NCBI GenBank assembly: GCA_947630385.1
Contig: CANRHG010000102.1
Coordinates: forward strand, 1 to 6,801
DNA: 6,801 bases
Direction of reading: 5' to 3'
Source of the DNA: an uncultured Eubacteriaceae bacterium
GTDB taxonomy: Bacteria > Bacillota > Clostridia > Eubacteriales > Eubacteriaceae
The position numbers and the translations under genes are program-made. The notes under the pieces were generated by a model. The model was not told where the DNA came from, made no database searches, and saw only the letters and a list, made by a program, of their open reading frames with translations. Within the stretch, counting starts at the first letter, position 1. Each line of letters starts with the position of its first letter. Positions 1 through 6,159 of this stretch are shown here, piece by piece.

Positions 1-1475
1 TGGAACTGATTTTAAACGATGAAAACGTAACTGAGTTAGAACGGAAAGCTCTAAAGAAAGCTAAGGAAGACCCTTGGCGCCTGAAATTTCATTTAATGCC
101 CGTGTCCGGTTGGTTAAACGACCCTAATGGACTCAGTGAGGTAGACGGCGTTAATCACATTTTTTTTCAGTATCTTCCACAGGATACGCGTTTTGGCTCT
201 CCCAATTGTTGGGGACATTATTCAACTGAAGATTTCATCAATTACAAATACCATCATCCGGCCATATTTGCGGACCATGGTTTCGACCGCTACGGGACGC
301 ATTCCGGTTCTGCTTATGAGTTTGAAAATGGTCTACGCGCTTATTATACGGGTAGTGTAAAGCATCCCGGTGATTTTGACTACGTAAATGAAGGTAGAGA
401 ACAAAATCTCGTCTTAGCGGAAGATTTTAATCCGAAGACCGGAAAATTTAAGTCGGTCCAACAGCTCATGTCGAACTCGGATTATCCACAGGATTTAACC
501 CTGCACGTAAGGGATCCCAAGGTTTTTAAAAGAGATGATCAATACGTAATGCTCTTGGGAGCACGGGATAAAAAAGATCATGGCGTAGTTCTCATCTACG
601 AGTCCGATGACGGCTATGACTGGAACTACAAAAGCCGCGTCGATAGCGACGGCGAAATGGGTTACATGTGGGAATGTCCGGATCTGGTAACTCTGGACGA
701 AAAGGATTTTCTCATTATGTCTCCTCAGGGAATTAAAAGACAAAGTGAAGCCTTTCAAAACGTTTTTCACAGTGGATATATTCCATTAGACGGCTTTGAT
801 ATGAAACCGACTTTAGAACAGTTTAGAGAGTTTGACAAAGGTTTTGACTTTTACGCTCCACAAACCTACATCGATGAAAAAGGAAGACGGATTTTAATTG
901 GGTGGATGGGACTCCCGGATTTTGATTACGAATATCCAACCCGAGAAAACGGTTGGATCCACGCACTAACTATCCCAAGGATTTTAACGCAAAAAGACGG
1001 AGTCCTGCTTCAGAAACCGTTGACAGAACTCGAAGAACTAAGGATCAATGAAAAGAAGTTTAAATTAAATGAAAAGCCGCTAATAACCGAAGTTCCTGAA
1101 ACTTTTGAGTTGATTCTGACGGATGTAGCCAAAAAGGGATCGATTACTATAAGAAACGGTTGCCGTTTTAGCTGGGATGAAGGTAATTTGAGATTAAGTT
1201 TCGTCGACGACGGGGAAAAGCAAAAGGAGGCAGGCGCAGGTAGAGAGCAAAGAGTAGCTAGAGTCAAAGAATTAAAGCGTATACGGCTTTTTGCGGATAC
1301 CTCAAGCCTTGAAATCTTCATCAACGACGGAGAGATGGTCTTCACCACACGGTATTTTCCGGAAATTAATGAAAATGAGTTAATTGTTGAAAGTGACGGC
1401 AGTGAAGCCACACTATACGATTTAAAAGCCTTTAAAGTAGAAAATGAAGCTGGAGAGATTTTGTTTGGAAAATAG
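1..1475 (+). CDS. scrB: Sucrose-6-phosphate hydrolase, GH32 (5' edge cut)
   Basis: Cytoplasmic glycoside hydrolase family 32 enzyme that splits sucrose-6-phosphate, delivered by a sucrose PTS, into glucose-6-phosphate and fructose. The frame is open from position 3 and gives about 490 residues, the normal family size. The ATG at 96 is internal, because conserved sequence (DPWRLKFHLMP) lies before it. Positions 1-2 are TG, so the true start may be an ATG whose A is just outside the window (inference). Visible motifs: WLNDPNG with the nucleophile Asp (codon 120-122), YYTGS, VRDPKV with the stabilising Asp (513-515), and ECPDLV with the acid/base Glu (672-674). The C-terminal beta-sandwich module carries DTSSLEIFINDGE. 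No signal peptide is visible, which argues against a secreted levanase or invertase. The sucrose-PTS gene in the window supports the substrate. Stop is TAG at 1473-1475, inside a terminator stem. Promoter and RBS lie outside the window. Confidence 0.94.
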   Translation, partial: ELILNDENVTELERKALKKAKEDPWRLKFHLMPVSGWLNDPNGLSEVDGVNHIFFQYLPQDTRFGSPNCWGHYSTEDFINYKYHHPAIFADHGFDRYGTHSGSAYEFENGLRAYYTGSVKHPGDFDYVNEGREQNLVLAEDFNPKTGKFKSVQQLMSNSDYPQDLTLHVRDPKVFKRDDQYVMLLGARDKKDHGVVLIYESDDGYDWNYKSRVDSDGEMGYMWECPDLVTLDEKDFLIMSPQGIKRQSEAFQNVFHSGYIPLDGFDMKPTLEQFREFDKGFDFYAPQTYIDEKGRRILIGWMGLPDFDYEYPTRENGWIHALTIPRILTQKDGVLLQKPLTELEELRINEKKFKLNEKPLITEVPETFELILTDVAKKGSITIRNGCRFSWDEGNLRLSFVDDGEKQKEAGAGREQRVARVKELKRIRLFADTSSLEIFINDGEMVFTTRYFPEINENELIVESDGSEATLYDLKAFKVENEAGEILFGK

Positions 1476-1498
1476 CCGATTTTGGAATCGGCTATTTT
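1469..1498. terminator. Shared bidirectional terminator between convergent genes
   Basis: Perfect inverted repeat: AAAATAGCCGAT at 1469-1480 pairs with ATCGGCTATTTT at 1487-1498. One further T-A pair closes a TTGG loop. The AT ends of the stem supply a U-run in either direction. The left arm includes the scrB stop codon (1473-1475), and the right arm reaches the first base of the opposing regulator's TGA (1500-1498). One hairpin therefore serves both genes. Confidence 0.85.
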
Positions 1499-2493
1499 CA
1501 TTTGTTGAGTTCAGTTGAAGATTCTCTTATGCAGAGCTCGCTTCCTAACTGAATTTGACGAATGGGCATTTTCTTTCCTTCTAAAATATCAATAATTAGA
1601 TCCGCGGCTTGATCCCCTAATTCTTCGTAAAACAGATGTACGGTCGAAATCGAAGGTAAGAACGCTTTAGATAAAGTAGAATCTCCCACACCTATGATTT
1701 TTACGTCTTCTGGGACTTTCTTTTTAGTAAAAGAAAGTCTGTTGATAGCACCGATGGCGATATTGTCGCTGGCACAAAAGATTCCGTCAAAATCCTCGAT
1801 TTTTTGATTTTCCAAGATTTCCTGAATCCCTGTATATCCTCCGACAACAGAAAAATCTACGATTTTTTCTGCTACAGGCTTAAGACCGTATTCTTTAAGC
1901 GCTTTATTAAATCCACGGTGACGGTCCCGTCCAGCCGCAGAATCGTCTTCCAAAACCCCTAGATAGATGATTTTTTCACAACCTTGTTCAATAAGATGTT
2001 TTGTCGCACTATACGAGACGCTTTCATTGTCGTTATAGACACAAAAGAAGTTTTCTATATTCTGGGAAATTATGACGACAGGTTTATTGTACCGGTTTAA
2101 GATTTTAATCAACTCGTCTGTAACTTCGGTCGCCGATAAAATTACGCCATCTACTTTATCGAATTCAAAAAATTTTAGATTTTCAATTTCATTTTCCGGA
2201 TTATTGTCGGTATTTGTTAGAATAATCTGATAATCCGTACCATTTACTCTTTTTGTAATTCCATCCACCATCCGTGCAATTGCCTCAGAATTTAATCGGG
2301 GTACGATTACACCAATGCTTTTGCTTTTTTTATTTTTTAAATGTTGTCCAGCATTTAGCGGGACGTAGCCCGTCTCCCTAATAACTTTTCCAATAACCTC
2401 TTTTTTTTCTTCACTTACATAACCACCGTTTAGGAAACGCGAGACCGTAGCCGGTGAAACATCAGCCATCTTAGCTATTTCAGAAATCGTCAT
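1498..2493 (-). CDS. LacI/GalR-family transcriptional regulator (first)
   Basis: A 331-residue regulator of normal length for the family. The N-terminal helix-turn-helix is residues 2-23 (TISEIAKMADVSPATVSRFLNG), with recognition helix SPATVSR. A hinge follows with the usual Leu (AGQHLKNKKSKSIG, 48-61), then a periplasmic-binding-protein-like effector domain to the end. The domain shows GVIVPRLNSE near 61-70 and FCASDNIAIGA near 239-249. It converges on scrB, so a role as sucrose-locus repressor is likely, but which genes it binds is inference. ATG at 2493-2491 is the only workable start, since the next Met (residue 9) would break the HTH. AAAAGG touches the ATG with no spacer, so initiation may be inefficient. 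The recognition helix differs from that of the second regulator (SQSTVSR), implying a different operator. Confidence 0.92.
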   Translation of the reverse strand: MTISEIAKMADVSPATVSRFLNGGYVSEEKKEVIGKVIRETGYVPLNAGQHLKNKKSKSIGVIVPRLNSEAIARMVDGITKRVNGTDYQIILTNTDNNPENEIENLKFFEFDKVDGVILSATEVTDELIKILNRYNKPVVIISQNIENFFCVYNDNESVSYSATKHLIEQGCEKIIYLGVLEDDSAAGRDRHRGFNKALKEYGLKPVAEKIVDFSVVGGYTGIQEILENQKIEDFDGIFCASDNIAIGAINRLSFTKKKVPEDVKIIGVGDSTLSKAFLPSISTVHLFYEELGDQAADLIIDILEGKKMPIRQIQLGSELCIRESSTELNK

Positions 2494-2517
2494 CCTTTTA
2501 AATTTTAAAATCCTATA

Positions 2518-2545
2518 TTTATATTTTTTGAAATATTGATGTGAA
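2518..2545 (-). promoter_or_regulatory. Promoter for the first LacI-family gene
   Basis: Read on the minus strand: -35 TTCACA (2545-2540), 16-bp spacer, -10 TATAAA (2523-2518). Each hexamer is one base off consensus. Transcription would start near 2511, leaving a leader of only about 18 nt before the ATG at 2493. An ATGAAAT copy (2545-2551) abuts the -35. Confidence 0.55.
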
Positions 2546-2685
2546 TGAAATTTATGAAAATCATTTACGATTTATCATATCATATTCTGAAAATTAATAA
2601 AAAAGCGGAAATATTTTAGAAGTAATATTAAATTCATTCAGAATAACAGAAAAATTTAAAGAAACATGTTCAATAATGCAAAATG

Positions 2686-2705
2686 ATATGAAATAAGTTT
2701 CATAT
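2686..2705. repeat. Dyad 1: ATATGAAA-TAAG-TTTCATAT
   Basis: Perfect 8-bp arms (2686-2693 and 2698-2705) around a 4-bp centre. This is the first of three dyads built from the TATGAAA/TTTCATA motif, centred at about 2695.5. It may be a regulator site. It lacks the central CG usual for LacI-family operators, so the binding protein is unknown. Confidence 0.55.
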
Positions 2706-2760
2706 TAAATTCCATTTAATTTAGAATTAAGATATAAATTTTTTCGGAAACAGACAAATA

Positions 2761-2780
2761 ATTTCATATAAATATGAAAT
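2761..2780. repeat. Dyad 2: ATTTCATAT-AA-ATATGAAAT
   Basis: Nine-base perfect arms (2761-2769 and 2772-2780) separated by AA, centred at 2770.5. The arms face the opposite way from dyad 1. It ends 17 bp upstream of the -35 at 2798, with a further ATGAAAA (2785-2791) in between. The position suits an activator site or an upstream operator for that promoter (inference). Confidence 0.6.
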
Positions 2781-2797
2781 ATATATGAAAAATCACG

Positions 2798-2826
2798 TTG
2801 ACCGACCTACTTCTTCGTGTTATATT
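2798..2826 (+). promoter_or_regulatory. Strong sigma-70/SigA-type promoter
   Basis: TTGACC (2798-2803), exactly 17 bp, then TATATT (2821-2826). Each hexamer is one base off consensus. The start would be near 2833, giving a leader of about 164 nt ahead of the second LacI-family gene at 2997. Dyad 2 lies just upstream and the ATGAAAT/ATTTCAT pair 2835-2860 just downstream, so the promoter is bracketed by repeats. Confidence 0.6.
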
Positions 2827-2888
2827 AACAACAAATGAAATTGAGTTCAGTCTATTTCATAGATTTAATTTCATAAACCGTCGTTGTT
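2827..2888 (+). repeat. Dyad 3 and nested inverted repeats after the promoter
   Basis: ATGAAAT (2835-2841) faces ATTTCAT at 2854-2860 and again at 2868-2874, so it has two alternative partners. Outside these, AACAAC (2827-2832) pairs with GTTGTT (2883-2888). The centre of the 2835-2860 pair (2847.5) is 77 bp from dyad 2. It could be an operator near +1 or fold in the leader RNA. The outer AACAAC arm lies at the expected start site and may not be fully transcribed. Confidence 0.45.
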
Positions 2889-2958
2889 TAATTGAATGTA
2901 AATTTTGGTATAAAGTTAAACTATATTTATACCCTACTAAATAAGGATTAATCAATTG

Positions 2959-2967
2959 TGTTATAAT
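2959..2967 (+). promoter_or_regulatory. Extended -10 promoter for the second LacI-family gene
   Basis: TGT followed by a perfect TATAAT (2962-2967) forms an extended -10. No good -35 is seen at 16-18 bp upstream, which extended -10 promoters can tolerate. The start would be near 2974, so the palindrome at 2977-2988 would lie at about +4 to +15, well placed for autorepression. A weaker alternative is TGGTATAAA at 2906-2914. Confidence 0.55.
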
Positions 2968-2976
2968 CCTTTTAAA

Positions 2977-2988
2977 GAATACGTATTC
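2977..2988. promoter_or_regulatory. Operator O1, GAATACGTATTC
   Basis: Perfect 12-bp palindrome with a central CG, the hallmark of LacI/GalR-family operators. It lies 8 bp before the start codon of the second regulator and just downstream of the TATAAT box. The same 12 bp occur again in front of scrA at 4013-4024. Inference: autoregulatory site of the second LacI-family protein. Confidence 0.7.
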
Positions 2989-2996
2989 AAAGAATT

Positions 2997-3974
2997 ATGA
3001 TAACAATGACTGAAATCGCGCAGTTAACCAATGTATCTCAATCAACGGTTTCTAGAGTGTTAAACGGAAATAAAAATGTTGATCCGGAGGTTAGAAAACG
3101 GGTTTTAAACTGTGCTAAAGAACACGACTATCAATTAAACGTACTGGCTCAGGGTTTACAGGGTAAGCGAACGCATTTAATTGGTGTATTGTTATCCGAT
3201 ATATCAAATCCATTCTTTTCGGAATTAGCCAAAAAGATAGAGTCTAGGGCTAGAGAGAACGGTTATAGTATTATCCTTTTTAATAGTGACTACGACCCGA
3301 GTAAACAAAATGAATATGTAGATATTATGCGTCAGTACCGAGTAGACGGAATTCTGATGGTTCCTTTAGTGAGCAACCGAGTTTTATGGGAAGATTGTAA
3401 AAATAAGTTGGATTTACCGACTGTGATGATCACATTACCTATTGAAGGCTATGATTCGGTTTATCTAAATCATAAAGAGGCAGGAAAGGCCGTAGCTAAA
3501 CATTTGGTTGAGCAGGGATATCAAAAATTTATTTTTATAGGAGATGAGTTCGACGAAAAATATAAGGGTTTTAAAGAAGAACTAGAAGCGATTAATAAAG
3601 ATTTTATAATTAAGAATTTGGATATTCGGTCTGGCGATGATTTTGAGAATTCTTTGAAAAAAGAATTAAAAATTTTAGATAATCGCTTAGCAATTTTTGC
3701 TAGAAACGACCTTAGAGCGATGCAGGTGATGAGCATTATTTACAACTTAGGTCTTAGTATTCCCAGTGATGTAGGGGTTATTGGTTTCGATAATATTTTA
3801 ATTGACCAATACTTTAAACCGCAGCTAAGTAGTGTGAATCAGCCAACAGAAGAAATGGTTAATCTCGCTGTCGATAGATTGATTTTAAAAATAGAAGGCA
3901 AGACAGAAAATGACATTATGGACGTTTCACTCAAAGCTAATTTAATTTCAAGAGAAAGCACAAGTTTTAAATAG
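2997..3974 (+). CDS. LacI/GalR-family transcriptional regulator (second), likely controls scrA
   Basis: A 325-residue regulator. The HTH is residues 5-24 (TEIAQLTNVSQSTVSRVLNG), the hinge is VLAQGLQGKRTHLIG (49-63), and the effector domain includes SDISNPFF (67-74) and VIGFDN (261-266). It lies directly upstream of scrA. The same palindrome precedes both genes, so the simplest reading is a repressor of itself and of scrA, released by a sugar or sugar phosphate (inference). ATG at 2997 has no clear Shine-Dalgarno sequence. An in-frame ATG at 3006 (residue 4) is an equally possible start and leaves the HTH intact. Stop TAG at 3972-3974 lies inside its terminator stem. It differs from the first regulator in its recognition helix and much of its effector domain, so it is not a recent duplicate. 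CcpA-like wording is common in this family, but nothing here identifies CcpA. Confidence 0.92.
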   Translation: MITMTEIAQLTNVSQSTVSRVLNGNKNVDPEVRKRVLNCAKEHDYQLNVLAQGLQGKRTHLIGVLLSDISNPFFSELAKKIESRARENGYSIILFNSDYDPSKQNEYVDIMRQYRVDGILMVPLVSNRVLWEDCKNKLDLPTVMITLPIEGYDSVYLNHKEAGKAVAKHLVEQGYQKFIFIGDEFDEKYKGFKEELEAINKDFIIKNLDIRSGDDFENSLKKELKILDNRLAIFARNDLRAMQVMSIIYNLGLSIPSDVGVIGFDNILIDQYFKPQLSSVNQPTEEMVNLAVDRLILKIEGKTENDIMDVSLKANLISRESTSFK

Positions 3975-4003
3975 ATTTCGATTTATTTAAAACTTTATTT
4001 TTT
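3962..4003 (+). terminator. Terminator of the second LacI-family gene, TTCG loop
   Basis: A 15-bp stem of 3962-3976 with 3981-3995 has one G-U wobble, a TTCG tetraloop (3977-3980), and a U-run to 4003. UUCG is a known stable RNA tetraloop. The gene's stop codon (3972-3974) is within the left arm. The stem is AU-rich, so some readthrough into scrA is possible, but scrA probably needs its own promoter. Confidence 0.8.
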
Positions 4004-4010
4004 CAACCTA

Positions 4011-4026
4011 GTGAATACGTATTCAC
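4011..4026. promoter_or_regulatory. Operator O2, GTGAATACGTATTCAC
   Basis: Perfect 16-bp palindrome with a central CG that contains the full O1 sequence. It lies 8 bp after the preceding terminator and 50 bp before scrA. It is the best candidate for the control site of scrA. It also fits 12 of 14 positions of a catabolite-responsive element, but its match to O1 favours the local regulator. Confidence 0.75.
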
Positions 4027-4036
4027 GGAATTATTT

Positions 4037-4049
4037 TATATACGTGTTC
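4037..4049 (+). promoter_or_regulatory. Possible scrA -10 and degenerate third operator
   Basis: TATATA at 4037-4042 is the best -10 between the upstream terminator and the scrA RBS. No convincing -35 is found 16-18 bp upstream, where O2 lies. Overlapping it, ATATACGTGTTC (4038-4049) matches the O1/O2 core at 9 of 12 positions around the same CG. Both calls are tentative. Confidence 0.3.
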
Positions 4050-4063
4050 CCGAATTTTAATTT

Positions 4064-4069
4064 AAGGAG
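4064..4069 (+). promoter_or_regulatory. scrA ribosome binding site AAGGAG
   Basis: AAGGAG lies six bases before the ATG at 4076, near-ideal for Bacillota. It fixes the scrA start and contrasts with the two regulator genes, which lack a properly spaced site. Confidence 0.85.
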
Positions 4070-4075
4070 TTTTAA

Positions 4076-5986
4076 ATGGATTATAGAGCGGTGGCACAGG
4101 AAATCTACGATAAAGTAGGTCAAAAGGAAAATATTGTATCAGCTGCACATTGCGCTACTCGGTTACGTTTGGTTTTAGCGGACAATGACAAAGTTGACGC
4201 TGTAGCTGTGGAAGACGTAGATGGTGTTTCAGGCGTATTTAGCGCCTCTGGACAACTTCAGGTCATTCTCGGGACCGGTACTGTCAATAAAGTATACGAT
4301 GAATTCATTGACATTGCCGGTATCACAGGAGCTACGAAGGAAGAAGCGAAGGCAGCGGCCAACGCGAACACAAATATCTTTAAAAGAGCTATAAAAACTC
4401 TTGGTGATGTCTTTGTTCCGATTATACCTGCAATCGTTGCTAGTGGATTTTTAATGGGTATAATGGAAGCTCTGAACTTCATGGTCAATAATAATATTTT
4501 AAGTATTGATACCTCTGGTTCGGTTTATGTTTTTGCTAACCTGTTTGCGAATACAGCCTATGTTTTCTTACCCATCCTTATAGGATTCAGCGCTGCGAGA
4601 GCCTTTGGCGGAAACCCGTATTTAGGGGCTGTTATAGGTGGACTGATGATCCATCCGGACTTACAGAACGCCTGGACTGTTGCTACCGAAGGCGTACTTA
4701 AAACCCAATCCGTTTGGTTTGGATTATACGAAATTGACTTAATAGGTTATCAAGGCCACGTAATTCCAGTTATTATAGCCGTATTTGTTATGTCCTTTAT
4801 CGAGAAGAAACTTCATAAAGTGGTTCCACCAATGTTCGATCTTTTCGTGACTCCTCTTGTAAGCGTTTTTGTAACAGGTTATCTTACCTCTTCTATAATC
4901 GGTCCTGTATTTGTTTATATTGAAAATGGAATAATTAGTGGTATTTTATGGCTGTTAACTTTACCGTTTGGAATTGGTAGTTTAATCATGGGAGGTCTTT
5001 ATTCGACCACAGTTGTTGCGGGTATTCACCATATGTATACGGTTATTGATATTGGGCAATTGGCCCAGTATGGAGTTACTTATTGGCTCCCTCTAGCTTC
5101 GGCTGCGAATATGGGTCAAGGAGCTGCTACTTTAGCCGTAGGTTTGAAAACCAGAAACCAAAAGATGAAATCTATAGCCCTTCCATCCTCTCTCTCATGC
5201 TTTATGGGAATTACAGAGCCTGCTATCTTTGGGGTCAATTTAAGATATCTAAAGCCATTTGTATGCGGAGCCATAGGAGGTGCTGCAGGAGCAATGTACG
5301 CTTCAATCGTCTCCCTAGGAGCGACTGGTACTGGGGTAACCGGGATCTTTGGAATATTACTATGTTTGAATAATCCGTTTAACTATATCATGACTTGTCT
5401 CATTTCAGCTGGTGTAGCTTTTGGCTTGACTTGGGCTTTTGGATATTCCAACGCAGATGAACAAGATAATTCAAATTCAAAGAAAAAAGAAAAACCTGAG
5501 GTAGAGCCTATAGTAGAAATATCCATTGAAGCTGAACCAAACAAGGTTTATGCACCGGTAGAGGGTGAAGTTATTAATTTTGATCAAATTCCGGATGAAA
5601 CATTTGCTTCTGGAGTCCTTGGGCCTGGTGTTGGAATTAATCCAACAAGTGAAACGGTTGTTGCTCCATTTGATGGAGAAATTACTGTAGTTCCTGATAC
5701 AAAACACGCTATTGGTTTAATTGATACTAATGGTAATGAACTTTTAATCCATGTCGGAGTTGATACTGTAACTATGAACGGGGATGGCTTTAATACTTTT
5801 GTTGAGGTAGGAGATAAAGTAAAAGCTGGACAGAAACTTTTATCTTTTGATAAAGAAAAAATTAAAGATGCTGGTTTCTCTGATTGTGTAGTTGTTCTTG
5901 TTACTAATCAGAGTGATAAAGATAATCTGAAAATTGAAACAGGTAACCATAAAAGTTTAGACGAAATTATAGAGATAATAAAATAA
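4076..5986 (+). CDS. scrA: PTS sucrose-specific EIIBCA permease
   Basis: Single-chain membrane permease of the phosphoenolpyruvate phosphotransferase system. It imports sucrose and phosphorylates it to sucrose-6-phosphate, the substrate of the hydrolase at 1-1475. Domain order at 636 residues is complete. EIIB is about 1-85, with phospho-acceptor Cys26 in AAHCATRLRL. EIIC is about 105-456, with several hydrophobic segments and the family motif GITEPAIFGVN (378-388). A charged linker (458-487, DEQDNSNSKKKEKPE) leads to EIIA of the glucose type (488-636). His544 (KHAIGL) and His559 (LLIHVGVDTV) are 15 residues apart, as are His75 and His90 of E. coli EIIA-Glc, so His559 is the likely phosphorylated residue. 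General PTS proteins EI and HPr must come from elsewhere. Trehalose and beta-glucoside permeases share this layout. The sucrose call rests on scrB, the EIIB/EIIC resemblance and the LacI-type regulators. Confidence 0.93.
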   Translation: MDYRAVAQEIYDKVGQKENIVSAAHCATRLRLVLADNDKVDAVAVEDVDGVSGVFSASGQLQVILGTGTVNKVYDEFIDIAGITGATKEEAKAAANANTNIFKRAIKTLGDVFVPIIPAIVASGFLMGIMEALNFMVNNNILSIDTSGSVYVFANLFANTAYVFLPILIGFSAARAFGGNPYLGAVIGGLMIHPDLQNAWTVATEGVLKTQSVWFGLYEIDLIGYQGHVIPVIIAVFVMSFIEKKLHKVVPPMFDLFVTPLVSVFVTGYLTSSIIGPVFVYIENGIISGILWLLTLPFGIGSLIMGGLYSTTVVAGIHHMYTVIDIGQLAQYGVTYWLPLASAANMGQGAATLAVGLKTRNQKMKSIALPSSLSCFMGITEPAIFGVNLRYLKPFVCGAIGGAAGAMYASIVSLGATGTGVTGIFGILLCLNNPFNYIMTCLISAGVAFGLTWAFGYSNADEQDNSNSKKKEKPEVEPIVEISIEAEPNKVYAPVEGEVINFDQIPDETFASGVLGPGVGINPTSETVVAPFDGEITVVPDTKHAIGLIDTNGNELLIHVGVDTVTMNGDGFNTFVEVGDKVKAGQKLLSFDKEKIKDAGFSDCVVVLVTNQSDKDNLKIETGNHKSLDEIIEIIK

Positions 5987-6013
5987 TTGAAAAATCTTTC
6001 ATAACTCTTCTTT

Positions 6014-6058
6014 AAACCTAACTTTGTGAAAGGCCTATTTTTCAAAGTTAGGTTTTTT
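6014..6058 (+). terminator. scrA terminator
   Basis: AAACCTAACTTTG (6014-6026) pairs perfectly with CAAAGTTAGGTTT (6043-6055) over 13 bp, around a 16-nt loop. The U-run covers 6053-6058. It begins 28 nt after the scrA stop and closes the sucrose unit. Confidence 0.9.
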
Positions 6059-6071
6059 GTTATTTAAAATT

Positions 6072-6092
6072 CTCTCATACAATTGTTGAGAG
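6072..6092. repeat. Near-perfect 21-bp palindrome
   Basis: CTCTCA (6072-6077), one unpaired T, ACAATTGT (self-complementary, 6079-6086), TGAGAG (6087-6092). It lies between the scrA terminator and the next promoter and is not followed by a U-run, so it is not an obvious terminator. It could be a protein binding site. Function unknown. Confidence 0.45.
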
Positions 6093-6126
6093 GTTTCTGA
6101 AATAACGCTGTTAAATTAAAAAAGTA

Positions 6127-6154
6127 TTGTTTTAGATATTTTTATTGATATAAT
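6127..6154 (+). promoter_or_regulatory. Promoter of the small RNA unit
   Basis: TTGTTT (6127-6132), 16-bp spacer, and perfect TATAAT (6149-6154) preceded by TGA, making an extended -10. The expected start is at about 6160, which is the first base of a hairpin. Confidence 0.6.
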
Positions 6155-6159
6155 AGGTA

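Larger units (their letters stand above)
2494..2996. promoter_or_regulatory. Divergent intergenic control region, 503 bp
   Basis: AT-rich gap between two divergently transcribed LacI-family genes. No credible gene is visible on either strand. It holds a minus-strand promoter, one strong and one extended -10 plus-strand promoter, one CG-centred palindrome, and seven exact copies of ATTTCAT or its complement ATGAAAT. The copies are at 2545-2551, 2688-2694, 2761-2767, 2774-2780, 2835-2841, 2854-2860 and 2868-2874. Near-copies lie at 2554, 2697 and 2785. The sub-elements are listed separately. Confidence 0.7.

Noticed and set aside
1010..1501. Open frame of 163 codons on the minus strand
   Set aside because: It lies antisense across the conserved GH32 beta-sandwich coding region, is very serine/leucine-rich, and has no recognisable motif.
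2835..2876. 13-codon frame MKLSSVYFIDLIS after the strong promoter, a possible leader peptide
   Set aside because: No ribosome binding site, and it starts within 2 nt of the predicted transcript start. Its sequence follows from the ATGAAAT/ATTTCAT repeats.
4011..4026. CcpA cre site
   Set aside because: Two of 14 positions differ from the cre pattern, and the perfect symmetry plus the second copy at 2977 better fit a dedicated LacI-family operator. A CcpA role is not excluded.
5083..5373. Open frame of 96 codons on the plus strand
   Set aside because: Out-of-frame shadow inside the EIIC domain of scrA. Cys/Arg/Ser-rich composition without a domain.
5477..5707. Minus-strand frame of 76 codons
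   Set aside because: Antisense to the scrA linker and EIIA domain, which are intact and conserved. Low-complexity Phe/Asn/Tyr-rich product.
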